Notes under the pieces: model-generated
What the model was told of the DNA's origin: nothing
What the model saw: the letters and a program-made list of their open reading frames with translations, nothing else
The model's database searches: none
Assembly: GCF_020526085.1 (NCBI RefSeq)
Contig: NZ_CP084874.1
Location: 62,001-126,000 of the forward strand
Source: Klebsiella africana
Lineage (GTDB): Bacteria > Pseudomonadota > Gammaproteobacteria > Enterobacterales > Enterobacteriaceae
Length of the DNA stretch: 64,000 nt
Reading direction: 5' to 3'
Program-made: the position numbers and the translations under genes
In this document: positions 46,418-57,909 of the stretch, piece after piece
Layout of the letters: every line of letters starts with the position of its first letter
Numbering within the stretch: position 1 is the first letter of the stretch

Positions 46418-48499
46418 CTACGCGTTGGAATAGCGTTCGGTTTCTGGCATCCAGCGCTCGATAAGCGCCTGGGCCTGCAGCGGATAGCGTTCATGAATGT
46501 GGCGAGCAATGCGCTGAACGTCGGGGATCATCGCCTGATCGCGCAGCAAGTCCGCTACTTTAAACTCGGCATTGCCGGTCTGGCGGGTACCGAGCAGCTC
46601 GCCGGGGCCGCGTATTTCGAGGTCTTTCTGGGCGATGACGAAACCGTCGTTGCTGTCGCGCAGCACCTGCAGGCGTTTCTGTGCCGTTTTAGAGAGCGGC
46701 GATTTATAGAGTAGCACGCAGTGGGAAGCGACCGCGCCGCGTCCGACGCGCCCTCTGAGCTGGTGGAGCTGCGCCAGGCCCAGACGTTCCGGGTTTTCAA
46801 TAATCATCAGGCTTGAGTTAGGCACGTCGACGCCGACTTCAATCACCGTGGTGGCCACCAGCAGGTGCATTTCGCCCTGCTTGAAGGCCTGCATCACCGC
46901 CTGCTTCTCCGCCGGTTTCATCCGCCCGTGGACGAGGCCGATATTGAGCTCCGGCAGCGCCAGTTTGAGCTCTTCCCAGGTGGCTTCCGCCGCCTGGGCT
47001 TCCAGCAGATCGGACTCTTCAATCAGCGTACAGACCCAATAGGCCTGGCGACCTTCATGGGTACAGGCGTTGCGCACGCGGTCGATAATATCGCTGCGCC
47101 GGGTGTCCGGGATGGCGACGGTAGTCACCGGAGTTCGGCCTGGCGGCAGCTCGTCGATAATCGAGGTGTCCAGATCGGCGTAGGCGGTCATCGCCAGGGT
47201 GCGGGGGATCGGCGTGGCGGTCATGATTAGCTGATGCGGGTGGAATCCCTGCTGCTGACCTTTCTCCCACAGCGCCAGCCGCTGATGCACGCCGAAGCGG
47301 TGCTGTTCGTCGATAATCACCAGCGCCAGACCGTTAAACTGCACTTGCTCCTGGAAGATGGCGTGGGTGCCGACAATCATCTGTACCTCACCGCTGGCGA
47401 TAGCCTCCTGCTGCGCCTGACGGGCTTTGCCTTTCTGTTTGCCCGCCAGCCAGCCGACTTCAATACCCAGCGGTTCAAACCAGTTGCGGAAGTTATTGGC
47501 ATGCTGCTCGGCAAGCAGTTCGGTGGGCGCCATCAGCGCCACCTGTTTGCCGTGGGCGATAGCGCGCAGGGCGGCCAGGGCAGCGACCAGGGTTTTACCG
47601 GAGCCGACGTCGCCCTGCACCAGGCGCATCATCGGCACGTCCAGCGCCATATCGTGTTCAATCTCGGCGGTAACCCGCGCCTGCGCGCCGGTGGGCTTAA
47701 AGGGCAGGGAGGCCAGCAGTTGGTTTTTAAGGGTATCGTTGGCGCCGAGCGGCAGGGCGTGATAGCGCTGGGCGCCTGCCCGCAGCGCCAGCATGCTGAG
47801 GTTATGCGCCAGCAGCTCTTCCAGAATCAGACGCTGCTGCGCCGGATGCTTGCCGCTCTCCAGCTCGCTAAGTTGCAAGGAGGGCGGCGGACGGTGCAGC
47901 GTACGCAGCGCCTCCGGCAGGCTCATCATCCCCTGCGCCAGCTCCGGCGGCAGGAGTTCGCTAATCGCGCAGGTTTCCAGGAGCTCAAGCGCCTGATCGG
48001 TGAGCTTGCGCAGCGTCGCCTGCTTGATGCCTTCGGTGGTCGGATAGACTGGGGTTAACGTTTCCTGCAGCTCCGGAGTACTCATATCGCCCTGGACGCG
48101 GTATTCCGGGTGGATCATCTCGGCGCCGTACTTCCCGCGTTTGGCTTCACCGTAGGCCAGCACCCGACGACCGGTCGCGAGGCTATTTTTCATCGCCGCG
48201 TTGAAGTTGAAAAAGCGCATGGTGAGGATGCCGGTGCCGTCGCTGATCTGGCAGGTCATCATCCGCCGGCCGCCGAAAGTGATATTGCTGTTGAGCACTT
48301 CGCCTTCCACGGTGGCATAAACTCCGGGAAGCAGCTCGGCTATCGGGTAAAGATGGGTGCGATCTTCGTAGCGTAAAGGCAGGTGCAGCAGCAGATCCTG
48401 GACCGTATGCAGGCCAATCTTCGCCAGTTTGCTGCTCTGCACAGCGCCCACACCGGTGAGTGAACTGAGCGGAACGGCATCTAACAGGCGGCCTGACAT
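46418..48499 (-). CDS. recG: ATP-dependent DNA helicase RecG
   Basis: A 693-residue branch-migration helicase, the same length as in E. coli. It processes stalled forks, Holliday junctions and R-loops. The N-terminal wedge domain (LLLHLPLRYEDRTHLYPI onward, with its OB fold) precedes the helicase core: Walker A QGDVGSGKTLVAALAAL, DEQH box VIIDEQHRFG, TATPIPRTLAM, and motif VI QLRGRVGRG. I chose the ATG at 48499 (MSGRLLDAVPLSSLTG), matching the E. coli start and lying five bases after the trmH stop. It is the last conserved gene of the rpoZ-spoT-trmH-recG operon. Confidence 0.98.
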   Translation of the reverse strand: MSGRLLDAVPLSSLTGVGAVQSSKLAKIGLHTVQDLLLHLPLRYEDRTHLYPIAELLPGVYATVEGEVLNSNITFGGRRMMTCQISDGTGILTMRFFNFNAAMKNSLATGRRVLAYGEAKRGKYGAEMIHPEYRVQGDMSTPELQETLTPVYPTTEGIKQATLRKLTDQALELLETCAISELLPPELAQGMMSLPEALRTLHRPPPSLQLSELESGKHPAQQRLILEELLAHNLSMLALRAGAQRYHALPLGANDTLKNQLLASLPFKPTGAQARVTAEIEHDMALDVPMMRLVQGDVGSGKTLVAALAALRAIAHGKQVALMAPTELLAEQHANNFRNWFEPLGIEVGWLAGKQKGKARQAQQEAIASGEVQMIVGTHAIFQEQVQFNGLALVIIDEQHRFGVHQRLALWEKGQQQGFHPHQLIMTATPIPRTLAMTAYADLDTSIIDELPPGRTPVTTVAIPDTRRSDIIDRVRNACTHEGRQAYWVCTLIEESDLLEAQAAEATWEELKLALPELNIGLVHGRMKPAEKQAVMQAFKQGEMHLLVATTVIEVGVDVPNSSLMIIENPERLGLAQLHQLRGRVGRGAVASHCVLLYKSPLSKTAQKRLQVLRDSNDGFVIAQKDLEIRGPGELLGTRQTGNAEFKVADLLRDQAMIPDVQRIARHIHERYPLQAQALIERWMPETERYSNA

Positions 48500-48504
48500 T
48501 GGGT

Positions 48505-49194
48505 TTACCTCGCAGCCTGCATGGTGGCCCACCACGCGGCATCGGCTTCCACTTCGCCCTGCTCGTTAACGTGGGGGTACGGCAGACCTTTTTGCCGGGC
48601 GACGCGGGCCAGCACCGGATAACCGCCTTCGAACAGCAGTCGCTGCTGCTCTTGCGGCGCCAGCATGCTGTTGTCGCGTTGGTACATCCCGGCGTTCTGC
48701 CGCTGACGCTGCGCCTCGTAGAGGATCAGCGCCGAGGCGACGGAGACGTTCAGCGACTGTACCATACCGATCATCGGGATAATGATGTCCTGATCGGCTA
48801 GCGCCAGCGCTTCCTGGGTGATGCCGGTTTTTTCCTGACCCATCAGGATGCAGGTTGGACGCGTATAGTCGATTTCACGAAAATCGATGGCTTTGTCGGA
48901 AAGGTGAGTGGCAAGAATTTGCATGCCCTGGCCTTTCAGGTGGCTGACGGCATCGGCGATAGTGCGGTGGGTTTTCACCTGCACCCAGCTGTTGCTGCCC
49001 GCGGCAGCGGAGGCCATGGTACGCATTCGGCTGCTCGGCCAGACGGCATGCACCTCGTGGACGCCAACGGCATCTGCGGTCCGGATGACCGCAGAGACGT
49101 TATGAGGCTTATGGACCTGCTCCATGCAGACCGTCAGGTCAGGCTGACGCCTGGCGAGCATCTCGCAGATACGCTCGTAGCGCTTAGAGTTCAT
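48505..49194 (-). CDS. trmH: tRNA (guanosine-18-2'-O)-methyltransferase TrmH
   Basis: A 229-residue SPOUT-class enzyme (formerly SpoU) that methylates G18 in the D-loop of tRNA. The three SPOUT motifs are visible: motif 1 HNVSAVIRTADAVG, motif 2 ILMGQEKTGITQEALALADQDIIIPMIG, and motif 3 SLNVSVASALILYEAQRQR, which forms the knotted SAM site. It starts four bases after the spoT stop, and recG starts five bases after its own stop, so the three are translated as a unit, as in E. coli. Confidence 0.98.
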   Translation of the reverse strand: MNSKRYERICEMLARRQPDLTVCMEQVHKPHNVSAVIRTADAVGVHEVHAVWPSSRMRTMASAAAGSNSWVQVKTHRTIADAVSHLKGQGMQILATHLSDKAIDFREIDYTRPTCILMGQEKTGITQEALALADQDIIIPMIGMVQSLNVSVASALILYEAQRQRQNAGMYQRDNSMLAPQEQQRLLFEGGYPVLARVARQKGLPYPHVNEQGEVEADAAWWATMQAAR

Positions 49195-49198
49195 AAAG

Positions 49199-51319
49199 CT
49201 AGTTTCGGTTACGGGTGACTTTAATCACGTCCGGCATGACGCGGATTTTGCGCATGATATTCGCCAGATGCACGCGGTCGCGGGCGGTCAGGCGGATAAA
49301 GGCGCTGTATACGCGGCCATCTTTCTCTTCCGTATTCAGGCTCTGGATATTGGAAGACGCGGTGTTGATCGCCGCCGTCAGGTTCGCCAGCGCGCCCTGG
49401 TGGTTAAACATGTCCACCTTGATTTCGGTGATGAACTCCTGAGCGGTCTCTTTATCCCACTCAACCGCCATAAACTTCTCCGGCTCTTTCTGGTAGCCGC
49501 GAATGTTACGACAGGATTCATGGTGGATAACCAGCCCTTTACCCGGACTGACGTGGGCGATAATCGGGTCACCTGGGATTGGGCGGCAGCATTTGGCGAA
49601 GGTGATCAGCACGCCATCGGCGCCTTTGATTGGCAGATGGCCGTGGTTCGACGCGTTAGCCGGTACTGGTGCCGCAGCGGCTTCACCCTGCTGCAGGTTT
49701 TTCGCCACCACCACGCTCATGGCGTTGCCCAGACCGATCTCTGCCAGCAGATCGTCAAGGGAGGCCAGCTTCATGCGATCGAGTTCGCGCTGGATATTCT
49801 CCGGCGGGATCTCGGCGAGTTTGCGGCTACCGCCCAGCGCGTGATTGAGCAGACGACGGCCAAGGCTGACCGAATCGTCGCGCTTAAGGTTTTTCAGCAG
49901 CTGACGGATCTTGGCGCGCGCTTTCGAGCTGACGACAAAGTTCAGCCAGGCGGCATTCGGGCGTGCGCCCGGCGCGGTAATGATTTCGACAGTCTGACCG
50001 CTGGAGAGCGGCTGCGACAGCGGATAGGGCTGACGGTCGACGCGCGCACCGACGCAGGCATGGCCGATATCGGTATGCACCGCGTAGGCGAAATCCACCG
50101 GCGTGGCGCCAGCGGGCAGCTCGACAATGCGCCCTTCCGGGGTGAAAACGTAAATCTCATCCGGGAACAGATCGGATTTCACGCTCTCGATAAATTCAAA
50201 CGAGCTACCGGCGCTCTGCTGCAGCTCCAGCAGGCTTTGCATCCAGCGCTGAGCGCGGATCTGCGCAGTGGTGCTGCTTTCGCCGCCGTGCTCTTTATAA
50301 GCCCAGTGCGCCGCGACCCCCATTTCCGCCATCTGGTCCATGTCTTCGGTACGAATTTGTACCTCGACCGGGACGCCGTGGGGACCGATCATCGAGGTGT
50401 GCAAAGACTGATAGCCGTTCGCTTTCGGAATGGCGATGTAATCTTTGAAACGACCTGGACGCGGTTTATAGAGGCTGTGCATCTGGCCAAGCACGCGGTA
50501 GCAGACATCGGCATCATGAACGATAACGCGGAAGGCGTAGATATCCATGATCGAGTGAAAACGTTGCTCTTTGAGCACCATTTTGCAGTAGATGGAGTAC
50601 AGATGCTTTTCGCGACCGCTGACGCGGCAGGGGATCCCCGCTTCCTGCAAACGCCCTTCGATTTCAGAGAGGATCTTTTGGATCATCTCTTTGCGGTTGC
50701 CGCGCGCCGCTTTGACCACCTCTTTAATGACGCGGTAGCGGTTAGGGTACAGCGCTTCAAAGCCCAGCTCTTCGAGCTCGGTTTTGATGTGATGGATACC
50801 TAAACGGTGCGCCAGCGGGCTGTAAATTTCCAGCGTTTCGCGGGCGATGCGGCGGCGTTTATCCGGGCGCAGCGAGCCCAGAGTACGCATGTTGTGGGTG
50901 CGGTCGGCAAGCTTGATGAGTATGACGCGGATGTCCTGCACCATCGCCATGATCATTTTGCGAAAGTTTTCGGCCTGCGCCTCTTTCTTATCGCGGAACT
51001 TGAGCTTATCAAGTTTCGACACCCCCTCTACCAGCTCGGCGACGCTTTTACCAAAAAGCTGTTCCATGTCCTGGTAGGTGGCGGGGGTATCTTCAATCAC
51101 ATCATGCAGCAGCGCGGCCATCAGCGTTTCATAGTCGAGCTTCATCTCGGCCAGAATGCAGGCTACCGCGACCGGGTGCGTGATATAGGGTTCACCGCTT
51201 GAACGTGTCTGACCCTCGTGAGCGTCACGTGCAACGAGATACGCCTGCCGCAGACGCTTAATCTGGTCTTCCGGCAGGTAGTTTTGAATCAGCTGATTCA
51301 GGCTTTCAAACAGATACAA
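49199..51319 (-). CDS. spoT: Bifunctional (p)ppGpp synthetase/hydrolase SpoT
   Basis: A 706-residue Rel/Spo protein, four residues longer than E. coli SpoT. The HD hydrolase domain (THPVAVACILAEMKLDYETLMAALLHDVIEDT, about residues 45-76) is intact, as are the synthetase domain (about 200-330, with IDIYAFRVIVHDADVCYRVLG), a TGS domain (EIYVFTPEGRIVELPAGATPVDFAYAVHTDIGH), and a C-terminal ACT domain. It balances ppGpp in response to carbon, fatty-acid and iron stress. It follows rpoZ by 18 bases in the usual operon. Confidence 0.98.
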   Translation of the reverse strand: MYLFESLNQLIQNYLPEDQIKRLRQAYLVARDAHEGQTRSSGEPYITHPVAVACILAEMKLDYETLMAALLHDVIEDTPATYQDMEQLFGKSVAELVEGVSKLDKLKFRDKKEAQAENFRKMIMAMVQDIRVILIKLADRTHNMRTLGSLRPDKRRRIARETLEIYSPLAHRLGIHHIKTELEELGFEALYPNRYRVIKEVVKAARGNRKEMIQKILSEIEGRLQEAGIPCRVSGREKHLYSIYCKMVLKEQRFHSIMDIYAFRVIVHDADVCYRVLGQMHSLYKPRPGRFKDYIAIPKANGYQSLHTSMIGPHGVPVEVQIRTEDMDQMAEMGVAAHWAYKEHGGESSTTAQIRAQRWMQSLLELQQSAGSSFEFIESVKSDLFPDEIYVFTPEGRIVELPAGATPVDFAYAVHTDIGHACVGARVDRQPYPLSQPLSSGQTVEIITAPGARPNAAWLNFVVSSKARAKIRQLLKNLKRDDSVSLGRRLLNHALGGSRKLAEIPPENIQRELDRMKLASLDDLLAEIGLGNAMSVVVAKNLQQGEAAAAPVPANASNHGHLPIKGADGVLITFAKCCRPIPGDPIIAHVSPGKGLVIHHESCRNIRGYQKEPEKFMAVEWDKETAQEFITEIKVDMFNHQGALANLTAAINTASSNIQSLNTEEKDGRVYSAFIRLTARDRVHLANIMRKIRVMPDVIKVTRNRN

Positions 51320-51337
51320 GGGCGACCCGCTGTGTGA

Positions 51338-51613
51338 TTAACGACGACCTTCAGCAATCGCGGTAACGGCTTGTAATTCAGCGGCTTCCTGCTCTTGCTG
51401 TTCCTGGCGCTCACGTACGTCGAGGATCTGGTTGTTGATCAGACCTTCTTCGATTTCGCGCAGTGCGATAACGGTGGTTTTATCGTTTTCTTCCGGTACC
51501 AGCGGATCCTTTCCGCCTACCTGCATCTGACGAGCGCGACGCGCGGCGACCAGTACCAGGTCAAAACGGTTACCAATTTTCTCTACAGCGTCCTGAACAG
51601 TTACGCGTGCCAT
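51338..51613 (-). CDS. rpoZ: RNA polymerase omega subunit RpoZ
   Basis: A 91-residue omega subunit, the exact E. coli length and almost identical ([31 protein letters not shown]). It helps assemble beta-prime into RNA polymerase and forms one of the two ppGpp-binding sites, which fits its place next to spoT. First gene of the operon after gmk, 54 bases away. The C-terminal part ([20 protein letters not shown]) is a charged helix. Confidence 0.99.
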
Positions 51614-51667
51614 ACTTAAAATGCTCCACAGGTGAAGAAATGACTGGGCATGATACTGAATGTGGGT

Positions 51668-54225
<2,558 letters not shown>

Positions 54226-54230
54226 GACAA

Positions 54231-54848
54231 CTAGTGGATATCATGAGTGTAGTGGAAGACCGGTAGCCCCAGTTTCCAGCGCAGCGCCAGCATGCGGGCG
54301 GTAAAACCGAACAGCAGCGTGGCCAGTACCACCACATCGTGGCTGCTGACGTAATGTTGCAGGGCAATATAGAGCACGGCTGCGGCAAATGAGATCCCGG
54401 CATATAGCTCTTTCTGGAAGACCAGCGGAATGCGTTTGCAGAACATATCGCGCAGTACGCCGCCAAAAACGCCGGTGATGACCGCGGCGATAGAGGCGAT
54501 GATCGGGCCTTCGCCCATATCCAGGGCGATCTGCGCGCCGATGATGGAAAACACGATCAGCCCCAGCGCGTCCAGCACCAGAAACAGCCGACGAAGATGC
54601 GGCATCACCGGAGCGGCAATGGTGGTGAGGACGGCGGCGACAGCGACAATAATGACATATTCCGGATGTTTCACCCAGCCGAGAGGATAATGTCCCAGTA
54701 GGATATCGCGAACAGAACCCCCGCCCAGCGCGGTCGCGGTGGCGATAATGATGACGCCAAACGTGTCCATCCGCCGGCGCCCGGCAGCCAGTGCGCCGGT
54801 CATGGCTTCCGCGGTGATACCGATTAAATACAGAACATGAAGCAGCAT
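54231..54848 (-). CDS. yicG: YicG, UPF0126/TRIC-type membrane protein
   Basis: A 205-residue, seven-helix membrane protein, the same length as E. coli YicG. Two repeated UPF0126 units each show the glycine-rich motif: [16 protein letters not shown] in the first and [20 protein letters not shown] in the second. Prokaryotic relatives of this family include trimeric TRIC-like cation channels and a glycine transporter. The gene ends five bases from the convergent ligB stop, as in E. coli. The next E. coli gene, dinD, is absent; a CLC-family gene takes its place. Confidence 0.95.
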   Translation of the reverse strand: MLLHVLYLIGITAEAMTGALAAGRRRMDTFGVIIIATATALGGGSVRDILLGHYPLGWVKHPEYVIIVAVAAVLTTIAAPVMPHLRRLFLVLDALGLIVFSIIGAQIALDMGEGPIIASIAAVITGVFGGVLRDMFCKRIPLVFQKELYAGISFAAAVLYIALQHYVSSHDVVVLATLLFGFTARMLALRWKLGLPVFHYTHDIH

Positions 54849-55123
54849 AGATCCCCCCAGGTAATGGCGGGCAGGTTAACGATTCGTGCGCAGGATCACG
54901 ATTGAGATTTTCTAAAGCGAATCATTTACGCCAGGAAAAATTAATGAACACGGCGACGGTGATGGCTTTGTCTAAAGGTTTAATACTTTCTTATTAATTT
55001 TTATCGATTAGAAAAAGTAATGCCAAATGAAGCGATCAGCATCACTGTCGAAAACACGATGAATACTCAATGTTTAAGTATCGTCCTTTATTCTTTTATT
55101 TTTCTTTTTCAAGGCCTGAGAAA

Positions 55124-56383
55124 ATGAGCGTCGCCGCCGGGAATAAAAACAATCTGACCCGCCTGATAGCCGTGGTAGTAACCGGGATTCTGGCCGGTGT
55201 GTCCGGTATGGTGTTGGCACTGATTTTACACGCGATTCAGCACCTGGCTTTTGGCTACAGTTACGGGCAGATCGTCGGTTCGGTGTCATTTTTACAGGGC
55301 GTCACGGAGTCATCCTGGCCACGCCGCATCGCGGCAATCGTGGTCGGCGGCGGCGTCGCCGGATTTGGCTGGTGGCTGCTTGGTCGCTATGGGCAGAAGC
55401 GGGTTTCCATTGCCGCGGCGGTGGCCAACCCTTCCGTACCCATGCCAGCGGGCACTACGACGATCCATGCGCTGCTGCAGATAGTCACCGTAGCGCTGGG
55501 TTCCCCGCTTGGCCGTGAAGTGGCGCCCCGGGAAATGGGCGCGCTGGGGGCGGGGATGGTGGCGCGTAAGCTGGGCCTGCTGGAAGATGAAACCCGCACG
55601 CTGATCGCCTGTGGAGCGGGCGCCGGTCTGGCTGCGGTGTATAACGTCCCGCTGGCAGGGGCGTTGTTCAGCCTTGAGGTCATGCTGCTGTCGTTTAGCT
55701 GGGAAAAAACGCTGGCGGCGATAATGACCTCGGCGATTGCCGCCTGGACGGCCACTCTGGGGTTAGGGGATGAATCGCAATACCATTTTGTTTCAAGCAC
55801 ACTTCCGTACACCTTTCTTTGGTGGGCGATTCTGGCGGGCCCGATTCTTGGCACCGGCGCCTGGCTCTTTCGTAAAGCGACTAGCGCGGCGCGTTCACGC
55901 GTACGAAGTAACTGGCAGATGCCGGTGTTCTGTCTGCTGGGGTTTTCCCTTCTTGCCATCCTGAGCCTTTATTTCCCCGAGCTTCCGGGCAACGGTAAGG
56001 GGCCGATGCAGCTGGCGCTCAGCGACGGGCTGCCTCTCTCCATGGTCGCTGTCCTGTTAGTGTTGAAGATGGTGGTGATTCTGGCGGTGCTGCGCGGCGG
56101 CGCGGAGGGCGGGTTGTTAACCCCGGGGCTGGCGGTGGGCGGGCTGGCCAGCCTGCTGCTCTGCGCGCTCTGGCAATCAGGGTTCCCTGGCGGAGATGAA
56201 AGCAGCTTCGCTCTGGTGGGGGCGGCCGCATTTCTCGCCGCCTCCATGCAGATGCCGCTGACCGCGGTGGTGCTGGTGATGGAGTTCACCCACATGGATC
56301 ACAGCTATCTGGCCCCCACGCTGCTGTGCGCGGCAGGGGCGTTTTTAACCTGCAGGATCCTGGATAAAAAATATTTCTTCTGA
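55124..56383 (+). CDS. CLC-family chloride channel/antiporter homologue
   Basis: A 419-residue CLC-superfamily membrane protein. The GREGP motif is present as GREVAP (residues 130-135) with the gating glutamate Glu132. AAVYNVPLAGALFSLEV matches the helix after it, and GGLLTPGLAVGG is the GxFxP-type motif in the second half. The first anion-selectivity motif GSGIP is replaced by a SVPMP-containing segment (104-108), so selectivity may differ. I chose the ATG at 55124; a start at 55070 would add 18 residues rich in Phe with no family match. Its place between yicG and yicC is where E. coli has dinD. A shared terminator separates it from yicC. Confidence 0.88.
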   Translation: MSVAAGNKNNLTRLIAVVVTGILAGVSGMVLALILHAIQHLAFGYSYGQIVGSVSFLQGVTESSWPRRIAAIVVGGGVAGFGWWLLGRYGQKRVSIAAAVANPSVPMPAGTTTIHALLQIVTVALGSPLGREVAPREMGALGAGMVARKLGLLEDETRTLIACGAGAGLAAVYNVPLAGALFSLEVMLLSFSWEKTLAAIMTSAIAAWTATLGLGDESQYHFVSSTLPYTFLWWAILAGPILGTGAWLFRKATSAARSRVRSNWQMPVFCLLGFSLLAILSLYFPELPGNGKGPMQLALSDGLPLSMVAVLLVLKMVVILAVLRGGAEGGLLTPGLAVGGLASLLLCALWQSGFPGGDESSFALVGAAAFLAASMQMPLTAVVLVMEFTHMDHSYLAPTLLCAAGAFLTCRILDKKYFF

Positions 56384-56394
56384 AATAAATGAAA

Positions 56395-56416
56395 AAAGGC
56401 CGGAAAACCGGCCTTT
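56395..56416. terminator. Bidirectional terminator, CLC gene / yicC
   Basis: AAAGGCCGG and CCGGCCTTT form a perfect 9-base stem around AAAA, with A/T tracts on both sides. It lies between two convergent stops. Confidence 0.9.
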
Positions 56417-56432
56417 AGTAGTGTGTCTGAGC

Positions 56433-57296
56433 TTACTCGATATTCTGGATCTGCTCGCGCATTTGCTCGATCAGGACTTTCAGCTCAATCGCGGAGTTGG
56501 TGACCTCGGCGTTAATCGATTTTGACGCCAGGGTGTTCGACTCACGGTTGAACTCCTGCATCATAAAGTCGAGACGGCGGCCCACGGCCTCTTTCTTCTT
56601 CAGAATGTTATAGGTCTCTTTCACGTGCGCTTCGAGGCGGTCCAGTTCTTCGGCAACGTCGATACGTTGCGCCATTAGCACCAGCTCTTGCTCGAGACGG
56701 TTATTTTCCAGCTGCACTTCTGCGTCTTCCAGTTTGGCGACCAGACGCTCACGCTGCCACTGGAGTATTTCCGGCATATGGGCGCGGACTTTTGCCACTT
56801 CGCTGCTCACGCCTTCAAGACGCTGCTCGATAAGCGCTTTAAGCGCCTGGCCTTCCGTTTCGCGAGCGACGATGAAGTCGTCCAATGCGCCGTCAAGAGC
56901 CGCCAGAATGTCAGCGGCGATGGCATCAAGATCCTGCTCTTTAGCTGCCATCACGCCCGGCCAGCGCAGAATATCAACCGGATTAATTTCTCCTTCATCG
57001 CTCTGCATTTTCACCCAGTTGGCAGCGTTAACCAGCTGCTTAGCGAGGTTTTCGTTGAGGATGAGTTCGCCCTGAGCGCTGGGGTCTTGTTCAAAACGCA
57101 GGGTACATTCGACTTTGCCGCGAGTCAGGCGGGCGCGAATGCGCTCGCGCACCACGGGCTCCAGGCTACGAAACTGCTCCGGCAGGCGGAAGTATGTTTC
57201 CAGATAGCGCTGGTTTACCGAGCGCAGCTCCCATGCGGCGCTACCCCAGTCACCCTTGATTTCACGGCGGGCATAGGCGGTCATACTGCGGATCAT
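56433..57296 (-). CDS. yicC: YicC, RNase-adaptor/endoribonuclease family protein
   Basis: A 287-residue YicC-family protein, as long as in E. coli. The opening MIRSMTAYARREIKGDWGSAAWELRSVNQRYLETYFRLPEQ and the closing DFMMQEFNRESNTLASKS are the two conserved blocks; between them lies a charged coiled coil. Family members have been described as endoribonucleases and as adaptors that guide RyhB decay. It is transcribed away from rph, as in E. coli, with TATAAT on the minus strand at 57331-57336 as a likely -10 box. The AT-rich acyltransferase/ABC operon lies between the two. Confidence 0.96.
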   Translation of the reverse strand: MIRSMTAYARREIKGDWGSAAWELRSVNQRYLETYFRLPEQFRSLEPVVRERIRARLTRGKVECTLRFEQDPSAQGELILNENLAKQLVNAANWVKMQSDEGEINPVDILRWPGVMAAKEQDLDAIAADILAALDGALDDFIVARETEGQALKALIEQRLEGVSSEVAKVRAHMPEILQWQRERLVAKLEDAEVQLENNRLEQELVLMAQRIDVAEELDRLEAHVKETYNILKKKEAVGRRLDFMMQEFNRESNTLASKSINAEVTNSAIELKVLIEQMREQIQNIE

Positions 57297-57909
57297 AGAC
57301 GTTCCTGTTTTCGTAATAATGATTGTAACGATTATAGCTTTGCAGGAGAGGACTTAACAGGAATAGTAACGAAATACTTAGATACTAATTGTGGAAAGGA
57401 CATGGTGGTAATGGATTTAATGCGTTAACGATATCGAACTGCCTGTGTCGGGAAAAATAAAGTGTGATACATGAATAACTTTACTGCAACCTTTTAACTT
57501 CTTTTATTATTTCGTTTGTTAAATTAATTCAGTCCGGACGATCCGCAGGCGAGTATCATCATTGCTTTTTTTATTAATATTTTCTGGGGTGGTTCACCTG
57601 TCTATGTCATTTAGACGCGCCAGGTAAATCATATTGCTGTCTGAAAGACGGATCCTGAGCAACTTGATGGGAAGTATAATTTCTGAAAATGCTAAGGTGT
57701 CTTAGCTTTACGTATTATGTATGTTTTTTTTGAATTTATTACGACTAATGCATTAAAGCCACTATTGATTACATTATTGGTGTGAATATTATGATTTTAA
57801 TTATATTTAATCGTTTTGTATTAGTGGTTTTTAATTTTAGGCGGTATTGCTCGCTTGAAAGAAGACTAGTATAGTCGCTTAGGATGAGTTCTATAAAAAG
57901 GATTTTAAT
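57297..57909. other. AT-rich gap at the left side of the accessory operon
   Basis: This 613-base gap starts with the yicC promoter (about 57300-57360) and then turns strongly AT-rich from about 57350 on. I see no credible gene, IS end or integrase remnant. GGCGGTAT at 57840-57847 resembles the RfaH ops element but has T where G is expected. The promoter of the downstream operon should lie in the last 100 bases; TTGAAA at about 57854 and TAGTAT at about 57867 are candidate boxes but poorly spaced. Confidence 0.5.

Noticed and set aside
46418..48535. Longer recG start at 48535
   Set aside because: The 12 extra residues read back over the end of trmH; the start at 48499 gives the E. coli N-terminus and length.
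49268..50803. 511-codon open frame antisense to spoT
   Set aside because: It mirrors spoT codon structure, has no ribosome site and no recognisable domain; long antisense frames are expected in G+C-rich genes.
57840..57847. ops-like element for RfaH antitermination (GGCGGTAT)
   Set aside because: It differs from GGCGGTAG at the final G, which is important for recognition, and no surrounding JUMPstart sequence is visible. Kept only as a weak note.
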